Positions 47,036-55,806 of a stretch of 64,000 nt of DNA are shown piece by piece. The first letter of the stretch is position 1. Every line of letters begins with the position of its first letter. The translations under genes were made by a program, and so were the position numbers. The notes below the pieces were generated by a model that worked only from the letters and a program-made list of their open reading frames with translations, was not told the DNA's origin and did not search any database. The stretch comes from Sulfurospirillum diekertiae (GTDB lineage: Bacteria; Campylobacterota; Campylobacteria; Campylobacterales; Sulfurospirillaceae). The stretch covers positions 62,001-126,000 of the forward strand of contig NZ_CP021416.1 in the NCBI RefSeq assembly GCF_002162315.1, in the 5' to 3' direction.

Positions 47036-47720
47036 GTACGGTTCCTTCTGTGTAATCTACTGGTGGTTTAATGAGTGAACATTCTTTCGAAATAGAAGAT
47101 TTTAGTGTGAGTGGTGGTTGTTTGGATGATTTAAGGAGCGAAAATTTAGCTTTTACAAGCTCTTTTAGTCCTCTAGAATTTACATAGTCTTTTAATGAAG
47201 TACGACTAACCTTTAAAATTTTTGCAATTTCACTAATAGAAGTGCTTTTTTCAAGGAGTTCAATAACATAAGGGCGATGGACGTCAAATTTTGATTTTGA
47301 CATTCTACCTTTTGGCCTTCCTTGCGTTTTTTCTTTATCAAGTTGTTTATTGAGCTCTCTTTGTTTAACAAGAAGATCAAGTAAAATTAAAGGTTTTGAG
47401 TCGACATGAATACAGGTATTGACATCGGCAATATGTATAGAAATGGAACGTGTGAGTAGACATTCGAAGATTTTGACTAACTCTTCAACATTGTTAGAGA
47501 AGGTTAAGAGATCAAAGATGAGAATATGATCATTTTTAGAAAGAGATCGCAAGAAGCCTTTGAACTCTTTACGTTCTTCAAGTTCTAATGTCGGATCCGA
47601 ATTTTCGATCTCAGTAGTATCGATTTCGATATCATGATGATGAGCATATTTCAAGATTTGTTTCTGTTGAACGACCATTGAAGAGTCATTACTCCTCGCC
47701 TTTAAAAGGACAATATTCAT
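47025..47720 (-). CDS. Resolvase-fold protein, probably without recombinase activity
   Basis: A 231-residue protein with a serine-recombinase-like N-terminus (MNIVLLKARSND, then QQKQILKYA; KNDHILIFDLLTFSNNVEELVKIF) and a Hin-type DNA-binding C-terminus (QGRPKGRMSKSKFD, then ISEIAKILKVSRTSLKDYV). The catalytic block normally written LDRLSR is LLTFSN here, so the acidic and both arginine residues are missing, and the serine position is shifted. It lies upstream of ccoG with an 11-base overlap, which suggests a regulator rather than a mobile element. There is no transposase or inverted repeat nearby. Confidence 0.7.
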   Translation of the reverse strand: MNIVLLKARSNDSSMVVQQKQILKYAHHHDIEIDTTEIENSDPTLELEERKEFKGFLRSLSKNDHILIFDLLTFSNNVEELVKIFECLLTRSISIHIADVNTCIHVDSKPLILLDLLVKQRELNKQLDKEKTQGRPKGRMSKSKFDVHRPYVIELLEKSTSISEIAKILKVSRTSLKDYVNSRGLKELVKAKFSLLKSSKQPPLTLKSSISKECSLIKPPVDYTEGTVHEL

Positions 47721-47783
47721 AAAAATGTCACCTTTTTATCATTGTTTTATTTGAAAGTATACATTTAATGACGTATAAAGTCA

Positions 47784-47816
47784 ATATAAAATTAGCTTTT
47801 ATCGTCAATTTTATAT
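47784..47816. promoter_or_regulatory. Inverted repeat between the resolvase-like gene and rpsU
   Basis: ATATAAAATT and AATTTTATAT, 10 bases each, are separated by 13 bases. It lies 64 bases upstream of the resolvase-like gene and 105 bases upstream of rpsU, so it could be an operator for either. AT content lowers its weight. Confidence 0.35.
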
Positions 47817-47920
47817 TATAAGCATTAATACAGATAATCAGGGAAATGATTTAAGCTTACATGTAATTGTAGTTAGATAAAATGCATTCCTAAATTCATC
47901 AGAAAGGTGGTGGATAGAGT

Positions 47921-48133
47921 ATGCCAGGAATTAAAGTACATCCTAACGATTCGTTTGACGAAGCGTATAGAAAGTTTAAAAAACAAGTTGATCGTAACCT
48001 AGTTGTAACTGAAGTGCGTGCAAGACGTTTCTATGAAACAGCAACAGAAAAACGCAAAAAAGATAAAATTAGTGCTCGCAAAAAACAGTTGAAAAGACTT
48101 TATATGCTTCGCCGTTACGAGTCACGACTCTAA
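47921..48133 (+). CDS. rpsU: 30S ribosomal protein S21
   Basis: Seventy residues with [21 protein letters not shown] and the basic C-terminus typical of S21. AAAGGTGG precedes the ATG by 11 bases and TAAAAT at 47878-47883 is a likely -10 box. A strong terminator follows. Confidence 0.96.
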   Translation: MPGIKVHPNDSFDEAYRKFKKQVDRNLVVTEVRARRFYETATEKRKKDKISARKKQLKRLYMLRRYESRL

Positions 48134-48140
48134 CACACAC

Positions 48141-48167
48141 AGCCAAGAAGTTATCTTCTTGGCTTTT
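48141..48167 (+). terminator. Terminator of rpsU
   Basis: AGCCAAGAAG and CTTCTTGGCT pair perfectly around TTAT and are followed by TTT and more pyrimidines, a classic intrinsic terminator 7 bases after the stop. Confidence 0.9.
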
Positions 48168-48266
48168 CTTCTTGTCCTTCAAAACAATTTCCTCAAACTA
48201 AACTAAACTAAGCTGTGATAACATAAGAACAAATATATTTCTCTTCGTTAGCAAAGGGTCATCAAG

Positions 48267-48980
48267 ATGGATAAAAAACTAACTGTTATTGAGGCAGCAA
48301 AGCTTTTAGGCGTGAGCAAAGAGGCTATCTACAATCGTTTGCGACGTGGTTCCTTGCAAAGTATTATTGAAAATGGTGTCAAGTACATTTTACTAACAAA
48401 AAGTAGTCTAAAGGAAGGTCCATCGATCCGCAAAATAGACAATATGGCAGAGAATGCTTATGTTGAGCTTCTCAAAGTACAACTTGAAGAGATGAAACTT
48501 AAAAATGAAAAACTTGAGGCGGATAAAGAGCGTCTCATCGCCGATAAAGAACGTTTGTTGATTGAATCAAAAGAAAAAATCGAAATGATCTATAAAGAGA
48601 GAGATGAGCAACTTAAAGCGATTCTGACTTTAGCCAATCGACAAATTACACACACAGGGAATGAAGCATCTACTAACACACCTACGACTATCGTTCCTTC
48701 TAGTGCTACCACAGCTTCACAAACACCTTTTTCATTTGAAGAAGCAGACGTTTTAGATGAAGATGAAGAGAATAGGGTCGTGGAAGATATGTTTGAGTCT
48801 TATAGTGATTGGAGAGATTTGAGAAGTTATCTCAAAGAAAAAGGATTTTCCAAAAAAGAAAAACAACATATCAGTGATAAAATTGGTAAAAAGATAGGTC
48901 AACTGAATGATGTTATGGATAAAAATGGCAAACTTTTTATCAAAAAGGGTAAAAAACTTAAAGAAATTCTAGGAGAGTAA
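48267..48980 (+). CDS. HTH DNA-binding protein with coiled coil
   Basis: A 237-residue protein with an N-terminal MerR/excisionase-like helix-turn-helix (LTVIEAAKLLGVSKEAIYNRLRRGSL, residues 5-30), a long coiled coil (about residues 66-125, with two near copies of EADKERLIADKERL), a Thr/Ser-rich linker and a charged C-terminal domain ending in KKGKKLKEILGE. The layout is that of a dimeric nucleoid or regulatory protein. No symbol known to me. It precedes the UPF0323 lipoprotein gene by 6 bases. Confidence 0.72.
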   Translation: MDKKLTVIEAAKLLGVSKEAIYNRLRRGSLQSIIENGVKYILLTKSSLKEGPSIRKIDNMAENAYVELLKVQLEEMKLKNEKLEADKERLIADKERLLIESKEKIEMIYKERDEQLKAILTLANRQITHTGNEASTNTPTTIVPSSATTASQTPFSFEEADVLDEDEENRVVEDMFESYSDWRDLRSYLKEKGFSKKEKQHISDKIGKKIGQLNDVMDKNGKLFIKKGKKLKEILGE

Positions 48981-48986
48981 AAATCG

Positions 48987-49616
48987 TGCAGTATATCCGT
49001 AAAATTTCAGATTATATGATCGCAGGAGGCATTGGTGTAATGGTTCTTGTAAGTATGCAAGGCTGTGATCAAAAAGATGAGAATAAAAAATGCTCTTGCA
49101 GATGCAGCAAAAACACAAGGAGCACTTGTCATTGTTGATGAAAGCGCTACAGGAGAGTATAAAATAGCCGAAGAGTATCCAAGTTCAACCACACGTGTTA
49201 TTGTTCGAAAACCTGATGGAAGCGAGCGGATTTTATCACAAGCTGAAATAGATGCTTTAGTCAAAGAAGAGGCAAAAAAAATTGATAACAACACATCTCC
49301 TCTGACCAATTCAAATATGAGTTCAGGACAAATGGGATTGGGCGGCATTCTACTCTCAAGTATTGCTGGAGGTATGATTGGTAGTTGGATAGGTGGAAAG
49401 CTTTTTAATAACCCAACATATCAAAATCAAAGAGCAACCAATTATTCAAGTCCGCAAGCTTATTCTCGTAGTACAACTAGTTTTAACAAACCAATGTCCA
49501 CCTCTAGCACAAGCAGTACAACGAAAAGCAGTGGCTTTTTTGGCTCAAGTTCTGGAAGTGGTAGCTCATCTAGTGGTACTTCAAGTTCAAGCGTACCTTC
49601 AAGTTCAGGAAGTTAA
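48987..49616 (+). pseudogene. UPF0323 family lipoprotein, frame broken at an A-run
   Basis: The N-terminal part from GTG 48987 reads MQYIRKISDYMIAGGIGVM and a lipobox-like VSMQGC, the signal of a UPF0323 lipoprotein known in Campylobacter and Helicobacter. After A6 (49085-49090) the frame stops; with one A fewer it continues as [19 protein letters not shown] and through [23 protein letters not shown], a Gly-rich membrane-like segment [14 protein letters not shown]-type and a Ser/Thr/Gly-rich tail, ending at 49616. The full product is about 209 residues, of unknown function. The stop overlaps the next start by TAATG. This is another +1 homopolymer event. Confidence 0.8.
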
Positions 49617-50800
49617 TGATGTTACATGTAGAAAAAATAAAACCGTTAAGTAAGGAATTTTTGGAGTCAATTGGTTTTTATTGGCATACGGATACGGATC
49701 AAACATCGTATGTTGCCGATGAGTTAGTGCTTGTCTGTAATGATGAAGTTGAAGCCTATTATGAGGCAGCCAATGAGCTTTATGATATGTTTGCTGATGC
49801 TGGGCAATATGTGATTGACAATAATCTATTTCATGAATTAAATATTCCATTCAATTTAGTTGATCTGATCAAAAACTCATGGGCAAATGACGTACATTGG
49901 CATCTCTATGGCCGGTTTGATTTTGCAGGTGGCGTTGATGGTAAGCCGATTAAACTGATCGAATTTAATGCAGATACCCCAACATCGTTGTATGAAACGG
50001 CCATTATTCAATGGGCAATGCTTAAAGCCAATGGTATGAATGAAGCGAAGCAGTTCAATACTGTTTTTGAAGCACTCAAAGAGAATTTCAAACGTCTTGT
50101 GGTACTTGATGGCAATACAGAAGATTTTGCTGCCTCTTATGAGGGATGGAAGATTCTCTTTTCTTCAATTCGTGGTAATATCGAAGATGAAAACACGACA
50201 CGTTTTCTTCAATCTGCTGCTAATGAGGCAGGCTTTCATACAGATTTTGCCTATGTCGATGAGGTTCAATTTAGTGGAAAAGAAGGTATTTTTAAAGGGG
50301 AAGAAAATTTCGAATTTTGGTTCAAACTTATTCCTTGGGAAAATATTGCAATAGAAGAGGGTGACTTGGCACTTCTTTTAGACGAGATGGTCAAAGAGCA
50401 ACGCGCAATTATCATTAATCCTGCTTATACATTACTGTTTCAAAGTAAAGCTTTTATGAAAATTTTATGGGATCTTTTCCCCAATCATCCATTGCTCCTT
50501 GAAACTTCCTATGAACCGCTTACAGGTAAAAAGCAAGTTGAAAAAAGAGCCTTTGGACGAGAAGGTGCTAACACGATTATTTACGATACAGATATGTCTG
50601 TTATGGCAAAAGTTGAGGGTGATTATGGTAATTTTAAACCAATCTATCAAGAGTATGTGGAACTTCCAAAAGACGTTGAAGGGAAATCTTATCAAGCGGG
50701 TGTTTTCTTCGCGTATGAGGGTTGCGGACTAGGCTTTCGAAGAGGAGGGCTCATTATGGAGAACTTCTCAAAATTTGTTGGGCATAGAATAAAGGACTAA
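49616..50800 (+). CDS. Glutathionylspermidine synthase-like ATP-grasp protein
   Basis: A 394-residue member of the GSP_synth ATP-grasp family: YGRFDFAGGVDGKPIKLIEFNADTPTSLYE is the diagnostic block, with IINPAYTLLFQSKAFMKILW and a C-terminal GCGLGFRRGG. Stand-alone synthetase homologues like YgiC lack the amidase domain and have an uncertain substrate; peptide-amine ligation is likely. TTACATGTAG lies at its third codon. It forms a run with the dehydrogenase and yajQ genes, as in Campylobacter. Confidence 0.85.
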   Translation: MMLHVEKIKPLSKEFLESIGFYWHTDTDQTSYVADELVLVCNDEVEAYYEAANELYDMFADAGQYVIDNNLFHELNIPFNLVDLIKNSWANDVHWHLYGRFDFAGGVDGKPIKLIEFNADTPTSLYETAIIQWAMLKANGMNEAKQFNTVFEALKENFKRLVVLDGNTEDFAASYEGWKILFSSIRGNIEDENTTRFLQSAANEAGFHTDFAYVDEVQFSGKEGIFKGEENFEFWFKLIPWENIAIEEGDLALLLDEMVKEQRAIIINPAYTLLFQSKAFMKILWDLFPNHPLLLETSYEPLTGKKQVEKRAFGREGANTIIYDTDMSVMAKVEGDYGNFKPIYQEYVELPKDVEGKSYQAGVFFAYEGCGLGFRRGGLIMENFSKFVGHRIKD

Positions 50801-50803
50801 GTA

Positions 50804-51736
50804 ATGAAGATTGTTTTTTTAGATGCTACAACGATGGGAAATGATATTGATTTAGAGCTATTTCAACAATTTGGGATAATTGAGGCATTTGAGACGACAA
50901 CTGTGTCTGAGCGTGTTGAACATATTAGCGATGCTAAAATTATTCTGACCAACAAAGTTGTTATTGATAAAGAAGTGATGGATGCTTGCCCTAATTTAGG
51001 GTTGATTTGTATCACAGCTACAGGGACGAATAACGTTGATTTGGAGTATGCTAAAGAGAAGGGTATTGTTGTTAAAAACGTTGCTGGCTATTCAACTGCA
51101 TCGGTAGCGCAAACTACGATGATGTTGGTTCTAAACCTCTTGGGTCAATGCGGCTACTATAACCAATTTGTCAAATCAGGGCAATGGACAAAAACCTCTA
51201 TTTTTACCCATTTAGATCGCTCTTTTTGGGAGATTAAAGGGAAGCGTTGGGGCATTGTTGGGTTAGGAACAATCGGTAAAGAGGTCGCAAAAATTGCTTC
51301 TGCATTTGGCGCAAATGTAGTGTATTTTTCAACCAGTGGCACTAACAATGATAGTAATTATGAACGTGTTAGTCTTGAAGTAATGATGCAAACATGTGAT
51401 GTGATTTCCATCCATGCACCACTAAATGACAAAACAAAAAATTTGATTGCCAAAGAGCAATTCAATCAAATGAAAAAAAGTGCTATTCTTGTCAATGTTG
51501 GACGGGGAGGTATCATTAACGAAGATGATTTACGTGAAGTGATTGATACCAAAGAGATTTATGTAGGGCTTGACGTATTGGCAGTTGAGCCGATGATAGA
51601 GCATCATCCACTTTTACATGTAAAGCATCCTGAACGCTTAATTATTACACCCCATATTGCGTGGGGGAGCATTGAAGCTAGGCGTGAACTGATGCGACAA
51701 GTTGGCGAAAATATCAAAGAATATCTAAGACACTAA
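50804..51736 (+). CDS. D-isomer-specific 2-hydroxyacid dehydrogenase
   Basis: A 310-residue NAD-dependent dehydrogenase: Rossmann GIVGLGTIGKEVAKIA, the catalytic Arg in LVNVGRGGIINE, Glu in GLDVLAVEP and His in TPHIAWGS. Substrate may be glycerate, lactate or phenylpyruvate; not decidable here. Three bases after the preceding gene. TTTACATGTAAA at 51613-51624 reads Leu-His-Val. Confidence 0.9.
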   Translation: MKIVFLDATTMGNDIDLELFQQFGIIEAFETTTVSERVEHISDAKIILTNKVVIDKEVMDACPNLGLICITATGTNNVDLEYAKEKGIVVKNVAGYSTASVAQTTMMLVLNLLGQCGYYNQFVKSGQWTKTSIFTHLDRSFWEIKGKRWGIVGLGTIGKEVAKIASAFGANVVYFSTSGTNNDSNYERVSLEVMMQTCDVISIHAPLNDKTKNLIAKEQFNQMKKSAILVNVGRGGIINEDDLREVIDTKEIYVGLDVLAVEPMIEHHPLLHVKHPERLIITPHIAWGSIEARRELMRQVGENIKEYLRH

Positions 51737-51745
51737 GGAGAATAT

Positions 51746-52246
51746 ATGGCAGCAAAAGAGCATAGTTTTGATATCACAGCAGAGATTGATAAGCAAAAGT
51801 TTAAAGACGCGTATGAGCAAGCGAAAAAGGTTATCACGAATCGATGGGATTTTAAAGGCATTACGTGTGAGTTTGAACACAATGAAAAAGCCAAGACAGT
51901 GACACTTATCACAACCACGGATACGAAAGCTGATGCAATGGTTGAAGCACTCATTTCAGAGGCTATCAAACGTGAGATCTCTTCGAAAGCACTCAAAGAG
52001 ACGAAACGTGAAGTTGCCGGCGGCAATAAAACCAAAGTAACGGTGAGTATTGTCGATGCAATTTCTGGCGATGATGCTAAAAAGATTGTTAAAGAGATTA
52101 AAGAGCTCAAACTTAAAGTCCAAGCTTCGATTCGTGGCGATGTTGTCAGAGTTGAAGGCAAAGCAATTGATGATTTGCAAGAAGCTATTAAAGCGATTCG
52201 TGGGTGCGATTTTGATTTCCCTGTAAATTTTACTAACCTCAAGTAA
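51746..52246 (+). CDS. YajQ family nucleotide-binding protein
   Basis: A 166-residue protein of the YajQ/UPF0234 family with EHSFDITAEIDKQKFKDAYEQAKK and VTVSIVDAISGDDAKKIVKEIK. Some members bind cyclic di-GMP and act as cofactors of transcription regulators. Length is standard and AAGGAG precedes the ATG. It follows the dehydrogenase by 9 bases. Confidence 0.93.
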   Translation: MAAKEHSFDITAEIDKQKFKDAYEQAKKVITNRWDFKGITCEFEHNEKAKTVTLITTTDTKADAMVEALISEAIKREISSKALKETKREVAGGNKTKVTVSIVDAISGDDAKKIVKEIKELKLKVQASIRGDVVRVEGKAIDDLQEAIKAIRGCDFDFPVNFTNLK

Positions 52247-52249
52247 CCT

Positions 52250-52555
52250 ATGGAACAAGAAGTCCCTCCTATTATTGAGATTATTCCCAAAATAAAAGGG
52301 TTTTGGTGTCGCGTAGTGATGTTTAGCCTTTATGGTCTGTTAACATTTACTCCATTTCTTGTGGGTAGTTGGTTAGGCTATTCCTATAATATCGTAATAG
52401 GAATAGCCTTTTTCCTTTTTTTAACCTTGGTAAGTGGTGTCATAAGTTCAAAAATGCGTGTTTGTTCAATTCCTTTTGAACAGCGAGAAATGAGTTATTC
52501 AACAATGGCAATCGTGAAATGGTATCTCGCAAAAAACATTTGTTTAAAAAACTAA
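52250..52555 (+). CDS. Small two-helix membrane protein, hypothetical
   Basis: A 101-residue protein with two hydrophobic segments at about residues 22-42 and 48-66 and charged ends. It lies 3 bases after yajQ, so it is probably co-transcribed, and before eptA. Ends with NICLKN. I do not recognise a family. Confidence 0.65.
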   Translation: MEQEVPPIIEIIPKIKGFWCRVVMFSLYGLLTFTPFLVGSWLGYSYNIVIGIAFFLFLTLVSGVISSKMRVCSIPFEQREMSYSTMAIVKWYLAKNICLKN

Positions 52556-52596
52556 ACTATACTTTACATGTAAAACCAACTATCAAGAGAAAATAA

Positions 52597-54186
52597 ATGA
52601 AATTTAAAATGACCCGCAATCAGCTTATCGTTGTTGTAGCACTTTTTTTAGTGTTTTTTGACAATATTTCTTTTTTTAAACATGTTACGCAAGTCTATGA
52701 TGTATCCATTGCCAATAGTGGCTTTTTACTCTCTTTAGGCGTTGTATTAGTTGCTAGTATAACAGTCTTGCTGAGTTTATTCGCTTCACGTTATACTCTA
52801 AAACCACTCGCAATAGCATTTTTATTGCTTGCCTCGTTAACAAATTATTTTATGAATACTTACAACGTCATTCTTGATGATACAATGATCCAAAATGCCA
52901 TGGAAACCAATGCCAATGAGTCATTGGATCTTGTAAACTGGAATCTTTTAGGGTATTTCTTTTTCTTGGGTATTATTCCTTCATTTTTAATTTATCGTGT
53001 ACCTATCCTTCATGGAAGTTTCAAACAAGAGGCTTGGAATAAGGCAAAAAGTATTGGTATTGCTCTTGTTTTGATTGCAGTGATGCTATTTGCTTTTAAT
53101 CGTTTTTACACCTCATTTTTTAGAGAAAATAAACCTTTACGTTACTATACTAATCCAACGTATTGCCTTTACTCTGCAGGAAGTTATATATATAATAGCT
53201 TTTATAAGAAAGAAGCAACATTAAAACAAATTGGCCTAGATGCAACAAAAGAAGAGGGTGGAACTCGTAAATTGACTATTGTCGTTGTGGGTGAAGCGGC
53301 TCGTGCCAATCGCTTTTCACTAAATGGTTATGAAAGACAGACCAATCCTTTACTGCAAAAAGAGGATATTATTAATTTCTCAAATGTCTATTCTTGTGGA
53401 ACATCGACTGCTATCTCCGTACCATGTATGTTTTCTAATTTAGGACGCCAAAACTATAGTGATAAAGAAGCGAAGTCAACTGAAAATGTTATCGATGTAC
53501 TTAAACATAGCGGTGTCAATGTATTGTGGAGAGACAATAATTCTGATTCCAAAGGCGTTGCTTTACGGGTAGAGTATCACGATTATAAAATAAGTCAAAA
53601 CAATACACTGTGTGAAGATGAATGTCGTGATGAGGGAATGTTAGTAGGGTTACAAAAATATGTTGATGCACAAAAAGGTGATATTGTTATCGTCCTTCAT
53701 CAGATGGGTAATCATGGTCCAGCGTATTATAAACGCTATCCGAAAGCATTTGAAAAATTTACCCCAGTATGCCAAACCAATCAGGTCGAAAAATGCAGTG
53801 CTGAAGAGATCGGAAACGCATATGATAATGCTATTTTATATACGGATTATTTTCTCTCTAAAACCATTGCTTTTTTAAAACAGAATGACCAAAATTTCCA
53901 AACGTCAATGATTTATATGGCAGACCATGGAGAATCTTTGGGTGAAAAAGGGCTCTATTTGCATGGGATTCCTTATTTTATGGCTCCCGAAGAACAGACA
54001 CATATAGGGGCATTGATGTGGTTTGGTTCTCAAAGCAAGGAACGCATTGATGTAGTATCTCTCACGCAAAGATCATCACAAGAATACTCACATGACAATC
54101 TTTTTCATACAATTTTAGGTGTGATGGGGGTTAAAACAGCACTCTATGATCGTACAAAAGATATACTAACCTACAAACATCAATAA
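52597..54186 (+). CDS. Phosphoethanolamine transferase (EptA/EptC type)
   Basis: A 529-residue inner membrane enzyme that moves phosphoethanolamine onto lipid A, core sugars or flagella. Five N-terminal membrane helices end near residue 175; the periplasmic alkaline phosphatase-like domain has VVVGEAARANRFSLNGY, the Thr-bearing block SCGTSTAISVPCM near residues 267-279, and ADHGESLGEKGLYLHG for metal binding. Such changes give polymyxin resistance in Campylobacter. dgkA, which recycles the diacylglycerol by-product, follows by 9 bases, a functional pair. Confidence 0.93.
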   Translation: MKFKMTRNQLIVVVALFLVFFDNISFFKHVTQVYDVSIANSGFLLSLGVVLVASITVLLSLFASRYTLKPLAIAFLLLASLTNYFMNTYNVILDDTMIQNAMETNANESLDLVNWNLLGYFFFLGIIPSFLIYRVPILHGSFKQEAWNKAKSIGIALVLIAVMLFAFNRFYTSFFRENKPLRYYTNPTYCLYSAGSYIYNSFYKKEATLKQIGLDATKEEGGTRKLTIVVVGEAARANRFSLNGYERQTNPLLQKEDIINFSNVYSCGTSTAISVPCMFSNLGRQNYSDKEAKSTENVIDVLKHSGVNVLWRDNNSDSKGVALRVEYHDYKISQNNTLCEDECRDEGMLVGLQKYVDAQKGDIVIVLHQMGNHGPAYYKRYPKAFEKFTPVCQTNQVEKCSAEEIGNAYDNAILYTDYFLSKTIAFLKQNDQNFQTSMIYMADHGESLGEKGLYLHGIPYFMAPEEQTHIGALMWFGSQSKERIDVVSLTQRSSQEYSHDNLFHTILGVMGVKTALYDRTKDILTYKHQ

Positions 54187-54195
54187 AGGCTTAGC

Positions 54196-54558
54196 GTGAG
54201 AAACCAACCGAAATATCATTTTTTTAAAAATACAACCTATGCGCTCAAGGGTTTAAAAGATATGATCGCTAATGAGACTTCATTTAAAATAGAGCTGGGG
54301 CTTGTAGTGATTTTACTTCCTGTTCTATATCTGCTCCCTTTGGATCTTTTGTATAAACTCGTGATGTTTATAGCGCTTATGGGCATTCCTATGGCAGAAG
54401 CGATTAACAGTGCAATAGAACGTGTGACAGACCTTGTAACGCTTGAGTATCATGAAATGGCGGGGCGTGCAAAAGATGCAGGCAGTTCTGTTGTCTTTTT
54501 AAGTATCGTTATTTTTGTAGTTGTGTGGGGATTTTCACTTATTCACTTTTACATGTAA
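54196..54558 (+). CDS. dgkA: Diacylglycerol kinase
   Basis: DgkA phosphorylates diacylglycerol released by EptA and by periplasmic glucan synthesis. The 120 residues have three membrane helices and EAINSAIERVTDLV with the family motif. GTG start at 54196. The stop codon is part of TTTACATGTAAA. Convergent with the membrane protein gene at 54606. Confidence 0.93.
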   Translation: MRNQPKYHFFKNTTYALKGLKDMIANETSFKIELGLVVILLPVLYLLPLDLLYKLVMFIALMGIPMAEAINSAIERVTDLVTLEYHEMAGRAKDAGSSVVFLSIVIFVVVWGFSLIHFYM

Positions 54559-54561
54559 AGA

Positions 54562-54586
54562 TGCAAGGCTAAACTTTAGCCTTGCA
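54562..54586. terminator. Bidirectional terminator between dgkA and the convergent gene
   Basis: TGCAAGGCTAAA and its exact complement are separated by one base, giving a 25-base near-palindrome just after dgkA and 20 bases before the end of the opposing gene. Confidence 0.75.
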
Positions 54587-54605
54587 AATAGCGATAAATA
54601 GCCAC

Positions 54606-55796
54606 CTAGAGCGTATTTTTAAAGACAACGACAAGTCCCCATGTAATGAAAACTAATGCCCAAATAATCATAATACCAACCGTCGTATTAGCCAGTTTTG
54701 TCACAGTACCATCTGCGGTATAAAGACCTTTGGTGCGTCCTGCTCTCCATGCTAAGGTGAGCATAAATCCAACACCTGTAAATCCAACACAGACAAAGGT
54801 AGAGAGGAACATAATAACCGTTGGCCAGTCGATGTTCATTGGATAATCGTAGATGCTGTAACCGTATTTGCTCATGATGTTCATACGAATTACTTCACGG
54901 AGTGTTGAAATCAAAAGTGCTGTGACCACTAAAACAATGGTTGTAATGTAGCTATTGCTCTCTTTGATGACCATGAAAAGTAAAATAAGCACAAAAAGCA
55001 CAATGGCAAGTACCAATGGATGGAGAAGCATATTGAGTGTGAGTACCCAAACGGCAAAAAGAACGGCACTAACGAGCAATCCTACGATGGCTATTTTTTT
55101 ACCAAGGTTTTTCACAAATGCGAGATACTCCGCGGTATACCCATCGCATTTTGAGGTGTAATCTACATAGTTAAGTAAAAAGATACCTGTAACGGGCGCG
55201 CTAAGACTGACCATAAAGGCCAATCGTAAAAGATCAATGTGTAAAACCGTTCCTGATGTATCGATCACACCATTGGGTGCGTACCAGTTCATCCATTGTT
55301 CAGGTTGAATGGATTCGTTAGCAAACGCGTGCATTAAGACACCTGCTCCGATGAAAGCAACAAAAGAGACGATGCCTATGATTCCTGCCATAGGAGAGTT
55401 GCTTCTATTGGCATAATAGAACCAATACCAAAGAGAGTATGCTAACACAAGAATATAGATGAAAGCAACGACCCAAAGCCCAGAAATGGTATTTGTGACA
55501 TACCAGTTAGCATCGTAAATAACTTGCGTGAATAAAAGAGGTGCAACCCCTAAAACAATCAGTAAAGAGACACTAATTTTTGCCACTTGTGTCATATGAC
55601 TGCTCAACTTTTTCCAGTTCTCATCAATCGCTTTTTTAGCAGAACCTATCAATGCAAGGGGTATACTTCCTAATGCTAAAAGAACAAAAGCAATATGCAA
55701 TGCCCATGTTAAAATATACAATGCTTGAAATACAATAGGGTAAAATGGTACGCCAGCAGGATCGCGTAGCGTGTTTAAAACAAGACCGATATCCAT
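54606..55796 (-). CDS. Multi-helix membrane partner of the CydA-like cytochrome
   Basis: A 396-residue protein with about nine membrane helices. ALHIAFVLLALGS near the N-terminus carries a His in a helix, and GVAPLLFTQVIYDANWYVTN and TLREVIRMN are further charged or polar intramembrane stretches, resembling a divergent CydA-like or CydB-like subunit. The ATG 55796 follows AGGAGG by 6 bases; an earlier ATG would extend into the upstream gene. It lies 10 bases after the CydA-like cytochrome c gene, so both probably form one complex. I cannot place it in a named family with certainty. Confidence 0.65.
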   Translation of the reverse strand: MDIGLVLNTLRDPAGVPFYPIVFQALYILTWALHIAFVLLALGSIPLALIGSAKKAIDENWKKLSSHMTQVAKISVSLLIVLGVAPLLFTQVIYDANWYVTNTISGLWVVAFIYILVLAYSLWYWFYYANRSNSPMAGIIGIVSFVAFIGAGVLMHAFANESIQPEQWMNWYAPNGVIDTSGTVLHIDLLRLAFMVSLSAPVTGIFLLNYVDYTSKCDGYTAEYLAFVKNLGKKIAIVGLLVSAVLFAVWVLTLNMLLHPLVLAIVLFVLILLFMVIKESNSYITTIVLVVTALLISTLREVIRMNIMSKYGYSIYDYPMNIDWPTVIMFLSTFVCVGFTGVGFMLTLAWRAGRTKGLYTADGTVTKLANTTVGIMIIWALVFITWGLVVVFKNTL

Positions 55797-55806
55797 AGTT
55801 TTCCTC

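Noticed and set aside
47025-47720. Active invertase or transposon resolvase with an invertible segment.
   Set aside because: The catalytic block is degenerate and no matching inverted repeats flank ccoG or rpsU.
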